DNA from: Syntrophobacterales bacterium
GTDB lineage: Bacteria; Desulfobacterota; Desulfobaccia; Desulfobaccales; 0-14-0-80-60-11
Length of the DNA: 45,187 nt
Reading direction: 5' to 3'
Assembly (NCBI GenBank): GCA_020060385.1
Contig: JAGVAH010000057.1
Span: 1 to 45,187, forward strand
Made by a program: the position numbers and the translations under genes. Of this stretch, positions 1 to 6,267 are shown piece after piece (position 1 is the first letter of the stretch; each line of letters opens with the position of its first letter). The notes beneath the pieces are model-generated. The model was not told the DNA's origin and searched no databases. It was given only the letters and a program-made list of their open reading frames with translations.

Positions 1-68
1 AAGAAAAAAAATCGCCTCCGGGTGAAATTTTTTCGATGACACTTACTGGTCATCATATGCAAGTTCCT

Positions 69-117
69 AACCGGACACTGCTGCCTAAATCCCCCTTTTC
101 CAAAGGGGGACTTAAAA
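69..117. repeat. Dispersed palindromic repeat, copy at left end
   Basis: The segment contains the hairpin CCCCCTTT-tcc-AAAGGGGG (91-109) preceded by ACCGGACACTGCTGCCTAAAT. The same sequence, reverse-complemented and with only a few differences, is present at 45092-45140, and a related C-rich/G-rich element lies at 36555-36635. It looks like a small non-autonomous palindromic repeat rather than a gene. Nothing else coding was seen in positions 1-285. Confidence 0.75.
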
Positions 118-214
118 ACAGTTCCCAAACCCTCTTTCAGGTCGATAACTTATTTGTAGCCCGATTAGGTTTTGAAATAGGTTATAGCATTGGCCACAAA
201 TTCTTTCCTCTTTT

Positions 215-240
215 CCCTCTCCCCCCGCGGGGGGAGAGGG
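215..240. repeat. Perfect 26-bp palindrome
   Basis: The stretch starting CCCTCTCCCCCCGC is a perfect 26-bp palindrome centred on CGCG, followed by GCCAGGGTGAGGGG. This is the style of REP-like elements seen between genes in many GC-rich genomes. It lies 46 bp downstream of the NifU-like gene. It has no T-tract on either strand, so a classical intrinsic terminator is not supported, although it could stabilise a 3' end. Confidence 0.6.
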
Positions 241-285
241 CCAGGGTGAGGGGGGGAGGAAAAAACTTTTGGCAACAAATATACG

Positions 286-705
286 TCAGTTGGTAGGCTT
301 TATACCCGGATGCGCAGCCTGGTGATAATAATCGGCAATGGCTTCTCCCAGGGTATTGATGGCCAGGCGGGCGCAGTGCAGGTGATCTGCCGGCAGGCCT
401 CCCAGGGCGGTGACCACATCTTGGGGTTCCAGTTCCAGGGCCCGCTCCAGATCCCGCCCCTTAGCCAGCTCGCTCATGGCGCTGGCGCAGACCAGGGTGT
501 AAACGCATCCCCGGGGGAGCACTTTGATCTCGGCAATGGCCCCGGTCTCGATGCGCAGCGAGACTTCGATGGAATCTCCGCATTGACCCACAGCCAGGCC
601 CCTGCCGCAGGGATTTTCAAGGCAGCCGATGTTTTTGGGATATCGAGCCAGGCAGAGGAACTGCTCCCCCACTTGGCCGGACCCGGGGAAATCGCCATTA
701 GACAC
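286..705 (-). CDS. NifU/IscU-like iron-sulfur scaffold protein
   Basis: This 139-residue protein resembles the N-terminal scaffold domain of NifU/IscU, on which Fe-S clusters are built before transfer to target proteins. The three expected cysteine neighbourhoods are visible: GCLENPCG...QCGD near residues 27-43, PRGCVYT near 63-69, and HLHCARLA near 107-114, followed by the helix ending AIADYYHQ. The GTG start is chosen because GGAGG lies 8 bases upstream. It is the last gene of a minus-strand operon, 21 bp after the NifX-like gene. No cysteine desulfurase is nearby, so it may receive sulfur from elsewhere or act as a dedicated scaffold for this cluster. The family is clear; the client protein is inferred. 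Confidence 0.85.
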   Translation of the reverse strand: MSNGDFPGSGQVGEQFLCLARYPKNIGCLENPCGRGLAVGQCGDSIEVSLRIETGAIAEIKVLPRGCVYTLVCASAMSELAKGRDLERALELEPQDVVTALGGLPADHLHCARLAINTLGEAIADYYHQAAHPGIKPTN

Positions 706-726
706 GGTGATGCCCTCCCCTGCTGC

Positions 727-1131
727 TCAAAACCCGCCCAGCAGCGGCATCCCGCCGCCGCCGCCGCAAGTAAACTCGGTGGTGAAGCGTTGCAGCCTTC
801 CCTCCAAGAGGGCCTCTACCGCCTCGGCTACGGTTTGGGCGCCGCCGCCGTACAGGACGTCGATGCCCATCTGGTTGAACCCCAGCAGCGGCCGCAGGCC
901 CATGCCGCCGGCAATGAGGATCTGGACGCCGTGTTGGGCCAGGTGGTTGACCGGGGCCATGCAGCCCCCCTGCTGATGGGGCACGTTGGGCAAGGTGGCC
1001 ACTTCCGCCACTTCCCCGGCCGCGACTTTTACCAGGGTGTAGAGGTCGCAGTGGCCAAAATGGGCCCCCAGGGGGGCGTCGAGGCCGCCGGGATGGGAGG
1101 AGGGAATGGCAACAATGGTGATGTTGTTCAT
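727..1131 (-). CDS. NifX/MTH1175-family (PF02579) cofactor-binding protein
   Basis: This is a 134-residue member of the dinitrogenase iron-molybdenum cofactor biosynthesis family, small RNase-H-fold proteins that bind or carry metal-sulfur clusters. Visible family features are an early DAPLGAHFGHCDLYTLV segment and the central ILIAGGMGLRPLLGF stretch (about residues 72-86), then a GIDVLYGGG strand. Unlike its paralogues it carries GGCMAPV and a C-terminal CGGGGGMPLLGGF tail, so Cys/His ligands for a metal are possible. AAGGAG lies 6 bases before the ATG. It follows the methyltransferase and precedes the NifU-like gene in the same direction. The exact metal cluster cannot be read from sequence. 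Confidence 0.85.
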   Translation of the reverse strand: MNNITIVAIPSSHPGGLDAPLGAHFGHCDLYTLVKVAAGEVAEVATLPNVPHQQGGCMAPVNHLAQHGVQILIAGGMGLRPLLGFNQMGIDVLYGGGAQTVAEAVEALLEGRLQRFTTEFTCGGGGGMPLLGGF

Positions 1132-1175
1132 GTCAATCTCCTTAACTCGATTTCATCATGCGCTTGCGCGGTGAT

Positions 1176-1739
1176 TTATTTTTTCTTCTCGAAGAGTTGC
1201 AGATAAAAAAACGGTCCCACATCCGTTAACTTGAGCGGCGATAACTCAATGACTTCTCTTAATTCTTGGGGGGAAAACCTGAGATCCAAAGGCGGCCCGA
1301 AAGGAGTGGGTTCTTTTTTTATTTCAATGATGGCCAAAATCCCCTGGGGTTTGAGCAGGCGCCTGACTTCTTTTAGAAATCCCTCTCTTTCGCCTTGGGT
1401 AAAGCCATGGAACACCGCGGCCAGATAGATTAAATCCACCGATGCTTCTTCTATTTCCGTTCTTTGGGTGATATCGCCTAATATGGGGGTAATGTTGGTA
1501 TCTTTTGTTTCTGCCAATAGGGCGCCGATGGCTTGCTCATCAGGATCAAGGGCATAAACCTGGCCGGTATTCTTTAAGATGCGGGAAAACTCCTTGGACA
1601 TATAGCCGTTGCCGCAACCGGCATCAAGGATTATTTCCCCCGGGAAGATATGCAGTTCTTTGAGAATAATCTCTTTATTCAAGTATTTTTCCGAAGACTT
1701 CCCGGCGTGGTGATGGTGGCCTTTACTTTCCTGGCGCAT
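1176..1739 (-). CDS. Class I SAM-dependent methyltransferase (small)
   Basis: This 187-residue protein has the methyltransferase-11/25 type Rossmann fold. Motif I is LDAGCGNGYMS near residue 39, the acidic end of strand 2 is ALDPD near 64, and motif IV is DLIYLAAVFHG near 104. The N-terminus begins with a His-rich KGHHHHAGK segment, which could bind metal. Its substrate is unknown; small relatives are often annotated UbiE-like, which is unlikely to be meaningful here. It lies between a MinD-type ATPase gene and a NifX-like gene and is probably co-transcribed with them. AGGAA precedes the ATG by 7 bases. Assignment to the superfamily is firm; any role in cofactor maturation is inference. Confidence 0.85.
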   Translation of the reverse strand: MRQESKGHHHHAGKSSEKYLNKEIILKELHIFPGEIILDAGCGNGYMSKEFSRILKNTGQVYALDPDEQAIGALLAETKDTNITPILGDITQRTEIEEASVDLIYLAAVFHGFTQGEREGFLKEVRRLLKPQGILAIIEIKKEPTPFGPPLDLRFSPQELREVIELSPLKLTDVGPFFYLQLFEKKK

Positions 1740-1769
1740 TTCTTAGTTCCTTTAATCCGCCCTGCGGCG

Positions 1770-2678
1770 TTATGACTCTCCCCCAGGGGCTGCGTTTCCC
1801 TGACAGCCGAGGCCAGCCAGTCCCTTGATGCGGCTCCAGGTCCGCTTGAGCCCCAGGCTAAAGGCCGTGTCCGGCAGCTCGGTGACCACCAGGCCCCGGA
1901 GCATGGCCGCGGTAACTGACAAATCATGGGGCAGCCGCCCCACCACCGGATAGCTCCTTTCCCGGCAAAACCCGGCAATACGGCCGGTCTCCTCGGGATT
2001 GAGGTCATATTTGTTAATAACTACCGCCAGGGGGATCTGAAAATGGCCGCACAGATCGGCCACCCTTTCCAGGTCGTGCCTTCCTGAGGGCGTGGGCTCG
2101 GTGACGGCCACGGCCAGGTGCGCCCCCGAAAGGGAGCTGATCACCGGACAGCCGATCCCCGGCGCGCCGTCGCAGAGAAGGAGAGCAGCCCCCCGGGCCT
2201 GGGCCAGTTCCCGGGCCTGCTGCTTCAGGACCATCACCAGCCGGCCCGAGTTCTCCCTTCCCGGCAGGAGCTGGGCATGCACCAGGGGGCCGAAGCGGGT
2301 GGAAGATAAATACCACTGGCCGCAGTGTTTCTCCGGGAAGGCTATGGCCTCCATCGGGCAGAAGGCCACGCAGACCTTGCAGCCCTCACACCTGAGAGGA
2401 TCAATGGCCAGGCCCCCGCCATTCTCCCGGATGGCCCCAAACTGGCAGAGGGAAGCGCAGAGACCACAGCCGTCGCATTGGGCGGGATCGATCCGGGCCT
2501 CATGCCCCGAGTAAAACTCCTCCCGCCGCTCCCTCTGCGGTTTCAGGAGCAGGTGCAGGTCCGGGGCGTCCACGTCTAGATCGCAGATGACCTGGCCCCC
2601 GGCCAGATGGGCAAAGGCCCCGGTCAGGGAAGTCTTGCCCGTGCCCCCCTTGCCGCTGAGGATGATTATTTCACGCAT
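1770..2678 (-). CDS. MinD-family ATPase with two 4Fe-4S motifs
   Basis: This 302-residue P-loop ATPase of the MinD/Mrp class has a ferredoxin insert. The deviant Walker A motif SGKGGTGKT is at residues 8-16, with signature lysines K10 and K15. Two 4Fe-4S motifs follow: C68/C71/C74/C78 and C97/C100/C103/C107. Later conserved strands include LLLCDGAPGIGCPV and VAVTEPTPSG. The ATG at 2678 is chosen because the codons before it, in the upstream gene, encode no homologous protein; its 8-bp overlap with that gene suggests translational coupling. Paired MinD-type ATPases with NifX-like proteins are the hallmark of the orange-protein system in Desulfovibrio, where they accompany a Mo-Cu protein. The function here is inferred from that parallel. 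Confidence 0.9.
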   Translation of the reverse strand: MREIIILSGKGGTGKTSLTGAFAHLAGGQVICDLDVDAPDLHLLLKPQRERREEFYSGHEARIDPAQCDGCGLCASLCQFGAIRENGGGLAIDPLRCEGCKVCVAFCPMEAIAFPEKHCGQWYLSSTRFGPLVHAQLLPGRENSGRLVMVLKQQARELAQARGAALLLCDGAPGIGCPVISSLSGAHLAVAVTEPTPSGRHDLERVADLCGHFQIPLAVVINKYDLNPEETGRIAGFCRERSYPVVGRLPHDLSVTAAMLRGLVVTELPDTAFSLGLKRTWSRIKGLAGLGCQGNAAPGGES

Positions 2679-3552
2679 GCACGGCCTTTCGGGGACGGCA
2701 TTGCCTGGCCAGGTCGCCAATCTTGCCCCGCAGGGAGAGGAAGGTCTCCCGGAGCTCCGGGGATAGGTCCGCGACGATACGGCCCCGGGCGTAGGCCGCG
2801 GCAATGTCCCGGTCATAGGGGATCTCGGCCAGCAGGGGCAGCCCCTGGTCCCGGCAGAAGCGGTAAACCGCGTCATGGCCCAATCCGGCCCGATTGACCA
2901 CCACTCCCAGGGGTTTTCCCAGGGGGGCAAAGGCCTGCCAGGCGAGCCGGAAGTCATAGAAGCCAAAGGGGGTGGGCTCAGTGACCAGCAGGATCACATC
3001 GCTGTCCAGCACCGCGTTCACCGCAGGGCAGCTCACCCCCGGGGGCGCGTCGATGATGGCGTCGCCGCCAACGCTGCCCAGCATCTGCTGCAGCCTGCCC
3101 TTCACCCGGCGCATCAGGGGCGGGCTCATGGCCTCCCCCACCCGCAGCCTGCCGGAGAGAAAATCCACGGGGCCGCTGCGTCCCCAGCTGATCTCCCCCA
3201 GCTCCCGCTGGCCGCAAGAGAGGGCCTTTTCAGGGCAGACCGCAAAACAACCGCCACAGCCATGGCACATCTCCGGAAAGGTCAGGATCACCGAGCCCAT
3301 GACGCTGATGGCCGCAAACTGGCAAAGATCGGCGCAGGCGCGGCAACAGTTGCATCTGGCCTCATCCACCACCGGCACGGTCAGGTGGGCCTTTTCCCGG
3401 CCTTCGATAGTGGGACGGAGAAAGAGATGGAGGTTGGGTTCTTCCACATCCAGGTCCACGGCCACCAGGGGTCCGCCCCAGACAGTGGCCAAGGATGCGG
3501 TTACCGTGGTCTTGCCGGTACCGCCCTTGCCGCTGGCCACGGCCGCGATCAT
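2671..3552 (-). CDS. MinD-family ATPase with two 4Fe-4S motifs (second copy)
   Basis: This 293-residue paralogue of the adjacent ATPase has Walker A SGKGGTGKT near residues 7-15 with K9 and K14. A first cluster motif contains C67, C70, C73 and C77 plus an extra cysteine at 69, and a second contains C96, C99, C102 and C106. The catalytic strand IIDAPPGVSCP and the VTEPTPFG segment are conserved. It overlaps the NifX-like gene upstream by 4 bp (ATGA type) and the next ATPase by 8 bp, so the trio is almost certainly translated together. The two ATPases are similar but not identical and may form a heterodimer, as deviant Walker A ATPases dimerise; that pairing is inference. Confidence 0.9.
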   Translation of the reverse strand: MIAAVASGKGGTGKTTVTASLATVWGGPLVAVDLDVEEPNLHLFLRPTIEGREKAHLTVPVVDEARCNCCRACADLCQFAAISVMGSVILTFPEMCHGCGGCFAVCPEKALSCGQRELGEISWGRSGPVDFLSGRLRVGEAMSPPLMRRVKGRLQQMLGSVGGDAIIDAPPGVSCPAVNAVLDSDVILLVTEPTPFGFYDFRLAWQAFAPLGKPLGVVVNRAGLGHDAVYRFCRDQGLPLLAEIPYDRDIAAAYARGRIVADLSPELRETFLSLRGKIGDLARQCRPRKAVHA

Positions 3553-3920
3553 CGTCCCCCCCGTCCCGCCCTGTTGGCCCCTGACGCCACCTCGATGCCG
3601 CCGCTCTTAAACCGCTTCAGGGCCTGGCGGATGGTCAGCCCCTCCAGATTCTGCCCCACCTTGATACCGGTGGCGCTCAAAGCCTTGAAGGCCTTGGGAC
3701 CCACGAAACCGGTGAGCACCCAGCCCGCGCCCGCCCGGGCCACCAGTTGCGCGGCCTGGATGCCCGCCCCCTGAGCCATCACCTGGGACTGGCCATTGTC
3801 AATATACCGGGTATCCATGGTCTCCAGATCCACGATGAGGAAACCCGCAGCCCGGCCGAAGCGGGGATCCACTTGATCATCCAGTGATGGACCGGTACTC
3901 GTTATCGCGATCATGGTCAT
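3549..3920 (-). CDS. NifX/MTH1175-family protein, first gene of ATPase operon
   Basis: This 123-residue PF02579 protein opens with the typical strand MIAITSTGPSLDDQVDPRFGR. It continues with FLIVDLETM and the mid-domain segment VLTGFVGPKAFKAL near residue 70, ending in a helix and a basic Gly/Arg tail. It is the first gene of the minus-strand operon NifX-MinD-MinD-methyltransferase-NifX-NifU. A near-consensus sigma-54 promoter lies about 84 bases upstream of the ATG, with an activator-type site further upstream. The VDPRFGRA...GPKAFKAL signature matches the paralogue at 4981-5361 more closely than the one at 727-1131. It is probably the metal-cluster carrier partner of the two ATPases. Confidence 0.9.
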   Translation of the reverse strand: MTMIAITSTGPSLDDQVDPRFGRAAGFLIVDLETMDTRYIDNGQSQVMAQGAGIQAAQLVARAGAGWVLTGFVGPKAFKALSATGIKVGQNLEGLTIRQALKRFKSGGIEVASGANRAGRGGR

Positions 3921-4012
3921 ACTTCAAGCCTTTTCAACTCGTTCTGCTCCCAAGGTTTTCCCCCCCAGGCCATCAAGGCACTTATGCCGGCACTGGGCAA
4001 CCCTTGGCCTGA

Positions 4013-4029
4013 AAGCAAGCCCCATGCCA
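4013..4029 (-). promoter_or_regulatory. Sigma-54 (-24/-12) promoter of the NifX-MinD operon
   Basis: On the minus strand the sequence reads TGGCATG-GGGC-TTGCT, with GG at 4028-4027 and GC at 4016-4015, exactly 10 bases apart. It matches the consensus TGGCACG-N4-TTGCW at nearly every position. Transcription would start near 4004, giving a leader of about 84 bases before the ATG at 3920. This is a manual pattern match without a matrix score, but its position directly upstream of the operon supports it. Confidence 0.75.
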
Positions 4030-4124
4030 TCGGCCGGGAAATAGGGAACCGGAGGATCCCCGGGTCCGCCCAGTTGTTAAGCGGATAATTTTAAACCTTG
4101 CTGATTCCTCTTAAGATTGCTTCA

Positions 4125-4141
4125 GGGTGCAAAATGCGTCC
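4125..4141 (-). promoter_or_regulatory. Putative activator site (GCAAAATGC core)
   Basis: The plus strand reads GGGTGCAAAATGCGTCC, with the 9-bp core GCAAAATGC at 4129-4137. The same core occurs at 6140-6148, 6172-6180 and 9558-9566. Its centre is about 130 bp upstream of the predicted sigma-54 start near 4004, within the usual range for enhancer-type activator sites. Binding by the activator encoded at 6999-8282 is inference. Confidence 0.55.
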
Positions 4142-4154
4142 ATGTCCCTGGCCG

Positions 4155-4192
4155 TAAAACTCCCTGCCCCGGCTCTTAGGGCCGGGGCAGGG
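4155..4192 (-). terminator. Rho-independent terminator after the DUF5320 gene
   Basis: A 12-bp perfect stem (CCCTGCCCCGGC at 4162-4173 pairing with GCCGGGGCAGGG at 4181-4192) has a 7-base loop. On the minus strand it is followed by AGTTTTA. It lies 14 bp beyond the stop codon of the DUF5320 gene and would end the operon that starts upstream at 5361 or 6018, insulating it from the next sigma-54 promoter. Confidence 0.75.
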
Positions 4193-4206
4193 GCCGAAGT
4201 TAAAGA

Positions 4207-4533
4207 TCAGGAACCCTCCATGGCGGCCAGGCGCCGCTTGATGGCTTCCAATTCACCTTCCAGGTAGGCGGCTTCCTCCCGCAGGGCTGCGGCTTCCTCC
4301 TCAGGAGCGGCATAACCTCTTTTCCTCCCCGACAGAGAGATGCCGAACCCCCAGGGACCATAACCCCAGCGGGGAGGGCCGCCAAAGCTGAGAAGCGGAT
4401 TCTGCTTCCAGCCGCGGCCGCGAAAACCCTGGCCCCGGCCGGACAATCTCCGCCAGCCGGCGCCGCAGGGTCCCCGGCCCCAACCGGTGGCCGGTCCCTG
4501 GCCCCTGGGCCCGGAGTTGTCGAAACCTGGCAT
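4207..4533 (-). CDS. DUF5320-family small protein
   Basis: This is a 108-residue protein of the DUF5320 type, a family of unknown function regularly found beside NifX-like proteins in anaerobes. The N-terminal half is Gly/Arg/Trp-rich and contains the family signature MPGFDNSGPRGQGPATG, followed by a GxGR-rich low-complexity stretch. The last 30 residues (about 78-108) are charged and alanine-rich and should form a coiled coil. The second of two possible ATGs is preferred because AGGAGG lies at a better spacing (about 9 bases). It sits downstream of the zinc-ribbon gene in the same operon and is followed by a strong terminator. No function can be assigned. Confidence 0.8.
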   Translation of the reverse strand: MPGFDNSGPRGQGPATGWGRGPCGAGWRRLSGRGQGFRGRGWKQNPLLSFGGPPRWGYGPWGFGISLSGRKRGYAAPEEEAAALREEAAYLEGELEAIKRRLAAMEGS

Positions 4534-4595
4534 GATCATTTCCCTCCTTATTCAGAAAAATCCCTCATATTCAGGATACTGGTTCCAGGGGATGC

Positions 4596-4823
4596 CTATC
4601 GTTCCCGGGTCATCATGGCCCCGCAGCCGGGACACTTGACTTCAAAACAGGGGAATCCCTGCTGGTGCGGCGCTTTTTGACCGCAGGCCGGACAGACACA
4701 GAAGCCGCCGGGGCCCGGGCGGAAACCGCCCCCCCGGCCGCCGCCTAGACCGCGGCCTCCGCCACCGCCTTGGCCGCGGCCCGCCCCGCCACCCGGACCT
4801 TGACTCCTGGCAGAACCTGGCAT
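4596..4823 (-). CDS. Small Gly-rich zinc-ribbon protein
   Basis: This 75-residue protein has a Gly/Arg-rich N-terminal half (low complexity, no fold predicted) and a C-terminal ribbon, CVCPACGQKAPHQQGFPC then KCPGCGAM. Two CPxCG-like knuckles could hold zinc or iron in a rubredoxin-like manner. The start is the ATG with AGGAGG 7 bases upstream. The same ribbon occurs as the C-terminal domain of the NifX-like protein at 8845-9414, so this looks like a detached module of that protein. The context between NifX-like and DUF5320 genes suggests an accessory role in the same system. Function is unknown. Confidence 0.75.
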   Translation of the reverse strand: MPGSARSQGPGGGAGRGQGGGGGRGLGGGRGGGFRPGPGGFCVCPACGQKAPHQQGFPCFEVKCPGCGAMMTRER

Positions 4824-4980
4824 AGATGGACCTCCTTTCCCCAATTAGCCATCCCTTTGCTCCTGGCTCCTGCACCCCAACATCAAACTCGGTTGCTTTC
4901 AGGAGGCTCCAAGGTATAGATGGCCTATGGCAATTCTGAAGATCTTTCCCTAAGGCAAAGGGATCGCCTGTAAAGGCCCT

Positions 4981-5361
4981 TTACCGTTCGTGCCCCCCGA
5001 ATTGGGGCACATTGGGTCCCGAGGCCTCCTCCAAGGCGCCCCGGCGCAACTCGCTCAACACGTGGCGCAACGAGCCCCGGGCATTAAGGAAAACCTTGAC
5101 TCCCGCGGCCTGTAACTCTTTAAAGGCCTTTGGCCCGCAGTGTCCCGTGACCACGGTTTCCACCACCTGATTCCTGGTCAAATTTTTGGCTGTGAGAATC
5201 CCCACGTCCATCAGGGAAGAGAGGTTGGCCATATTATCAAGGGTTTCCCAATCTTCCGTGGCGGGGTCCACCAGGACAAAAAAACGGGCCCGGCCGAAGC
5301 GGGGTTCCACACAAGAGTCGAGATCCTTGCCACTGGCACTGATGGCTACGGTTTTCATCAT
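4981..5361 (-). CDS. NifX/MTH1175-family protein
   Basis: This 126-residue PF02579 member shows the full signature: AISASGKDLDSCVEPRFGRA at the N-terminus, FFVLVDPATEDWETLDN, VVTGHCGPKAFKEL near residues 70-83 and GVKVFLNARG near 87. The single cysteines in DSCVEPRF and GHCGPKAF are possible metal ligands not shared by the paralogue at 3549-3920. AGGAGG lies just upstream; either of two adjacent ATGs (5361 or 5358) could be used. It heads a three-gene minus-strand group with the zinc-ribbon and DUF5320 genes. Its closest functional model is the orange protein of Desulfovibrio, which is in the same family. Confidence 0.9.
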   Translation of the reverse strand: MMKTVAISASGKDLDSCVEPRFGRARFFVLVDPATEDWETLDNMANLSSLMDVGILTAKNLTRNQVVETVVTGHCGPKAFKELQAAGVKVFLNARGSLRHVLSELRRGALEEASGPNVPQFGGHER

Positions 5362-5823
5362 TAGTCCTCCTTTGGGGAACTGCCGGTTGATGGGCTAATT
5401 GCCCTGCACCCCTGTCCGGGGATGCTGCGGGTGCGCCTGCTCAACCTGACCTATCTTGTTTTAAGGAGAACCTTCTCCACCGGAGTCTTAACGGCTGGGG
5501 ACAGTTATCCCCCCTCGCACCGACTACCGGCAACTAGAATCACACCAAAAGCCAGGCCGGTCTGATCAAGCAGGCCGCTGCTTTCCGTTTCTCTCACCCT
5601 TCCTCCTTTCCGGGTGGTCCTCACCACCCCGGAATTTCACGGCGTGTTTGCCGGCCAGAAACCAAAATCCCTAAAATTTCAAACCTGCTTTCCCCCTGGC
5701 GGGAGGGAAGAGGGAGAGGGAGGTTATCCATGCCGAGTTAAATGGATAAGGCCCTTCCCCTCCCGCCAAGGAGGAAAGGTGGTGTCGGGACGGCCGCCGC
5801 GCCATCCGTGGGAAGACGATTCC
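5362..5823. other. 462-bp gap with dyad and long imperfect hairpin
   Basis: No convincing gene was found here. Two structures stand out. A perfect dyad GGAGAA-CC-TTCTCC lies at 5465-5478, about 105 bp before the NifX-like ATG. A long imperfect inverted repeat spans 5689-5777 (listed separately). No sigma-54 promoter matching both elements was found directly before 5361, so this NifX-like gene may be read from the promoter near 6069-6084. Confidence 0.5.
5689..5777. repeat. Long imperfect inverted repeat
   Basis: The left arm (5689-5714, containing GGCGGGAGGG) pairs with the right arm (5752-5777, containing CCCTCCCGCC). An inner pair, TTATCCAT at 5724-5731 and ATGGATAA at 5742-5749, extends the hairpin. 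It is the size and style of a dispersed palindromic element. It lies between the small NifX-like gene and the next NifX-like gene on the same strand, so it would fold in their shared transcript. Confidence 0.6.
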
Positions 5824-6018
5824 TCAATGGTCACAGACGTTGGGGCCGCTCCCCAAAGTCCCGGCAAGGTAACCCCGGACCAGGGTCTCCGTTTCCTGGC
5901 TGGGGCTGCCGGTGATCACCCTGATACCTTGTGCGGCCAGACGGGATTCGTCTGCCCCTCCCCGGAAATTATTCTGGAGTCCGCCCTGTCTCCCCCGGCC
6001 GCTTCGACAGGTGCTCAT
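5824..6018 (-). CDS. Half-length NifX-like protein (C-terminal part only)
   Basis: This short 64-residue gene ends GIRVITGSPSQETETLVRGYLAG...GPNVCDH. That is the characteristic C-terminal half of PF02579 proteins of the MTH1175 type, which commonly end in an N-V-C-D-H pentad. The N-terminal strand and the DxxFGR region are absent, replaced by a basic Gly/Arg-rich leader. It does not look like a decayed remnant of a longer gene, because AAGGAG is placed 9 bases before the ATG (a TTG six bases earlier is less well placed) and a sigma-54-like promoter lies just upstream. It could pair with a full-length paralogue or be a truncation. I am fairly sure of the family and unsure whether it functions. 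Confidence 0.6.
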   Translation of the reverse strand: MSTCRSGRGRQGGLQNNFRGGADESRLAAQGIRVITGSPSQETETLVRGYLAGTLGSGPNVCDH

Positions 6019-6068
6019 ATCCAACCACTCCTTTTGGGAAAACCGGTTATTATTTGTGAATCCATTTG

Positions 6069-6084
6069 ATCAAATACTATGCCA
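6069..6084 (-). promoter_or_regulatory. Sigma-54-like promoter before the half-NifX gene
   Basis: The minus strand reads TGGCATA-GTAT-TTGAT with correct -24/-12 spacing. It departs from consensus at the critical -12 position (GA instead of GC), which may make it weak. The start would be near 6058, about 40 bases before the ATG at 6018. Two copies of the GCAAAATGC core lie about 80-120 bp further upstream, which strengthens the call. Confidence 0.5.
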
Positions 6085-6134
6085 ACGATAAATTTGAGCA
6101 GGATAGAGGATTCTGCCAGGACGCTATGAGTTTT

Positions 6135-6189
6135 AAGGAGCAAAATGCTCCCTAAGTTCGCCAGAAAGGAAGCAAAATGCTCCCTAAGT
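6135..6189 (-). promoter_or_regulatory. Tandem activator sites (two GCAAAATGC dyads)
   Basis: Two near-identical 23-24-bp direct repeats lie at 6135-6157 and 6166-6189. Each has a dyad around GCAAAATGC (GGA-GCAAAATGC-TCC in the first) followed by CTAAGT. The cores are 32 bp apart, close to three helical turns, so two dimers could bind the same face. They sit at activator distance from the promoter at 6069-6084. Binding by the neighbouring sigma-54 activator is inferred. Confidence 0.6.
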
Positions 6190-6267
6190 CCTCAGGACGC
6201 AGACCCCCATCTTTTCTCTTCCATAAAAAATTTCCTGGTATTTCAGGATGGGCAGACAGTCCGGAGG

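Noticed and set aside
310-1206. Long plus-strand open frame over the NifU-like and NifX-like genes
   Set aside because: It is an antisense shadow in GC-rich DNA. The minus-strand genes have clear family motifs and ribosome sites, and the plus frame has neither.
727-5361. Nitrogenase cofactor operon
   Set aside because: Although NifX- and NifU-like proteins are present, no nifHDK, nifB, nifE or nifN is in the window. The MinD pairing points to an ORP-type system instead.
5401-5450. Sigma-54 promoter directly upstream of the NifX-like gene at 4981-5361
   Set aside because: Pairs with correct GG-N10-GC spacing exist by chance in this GC-rich stretch, but the surrounding bases do not match TGGCA or TTGC.
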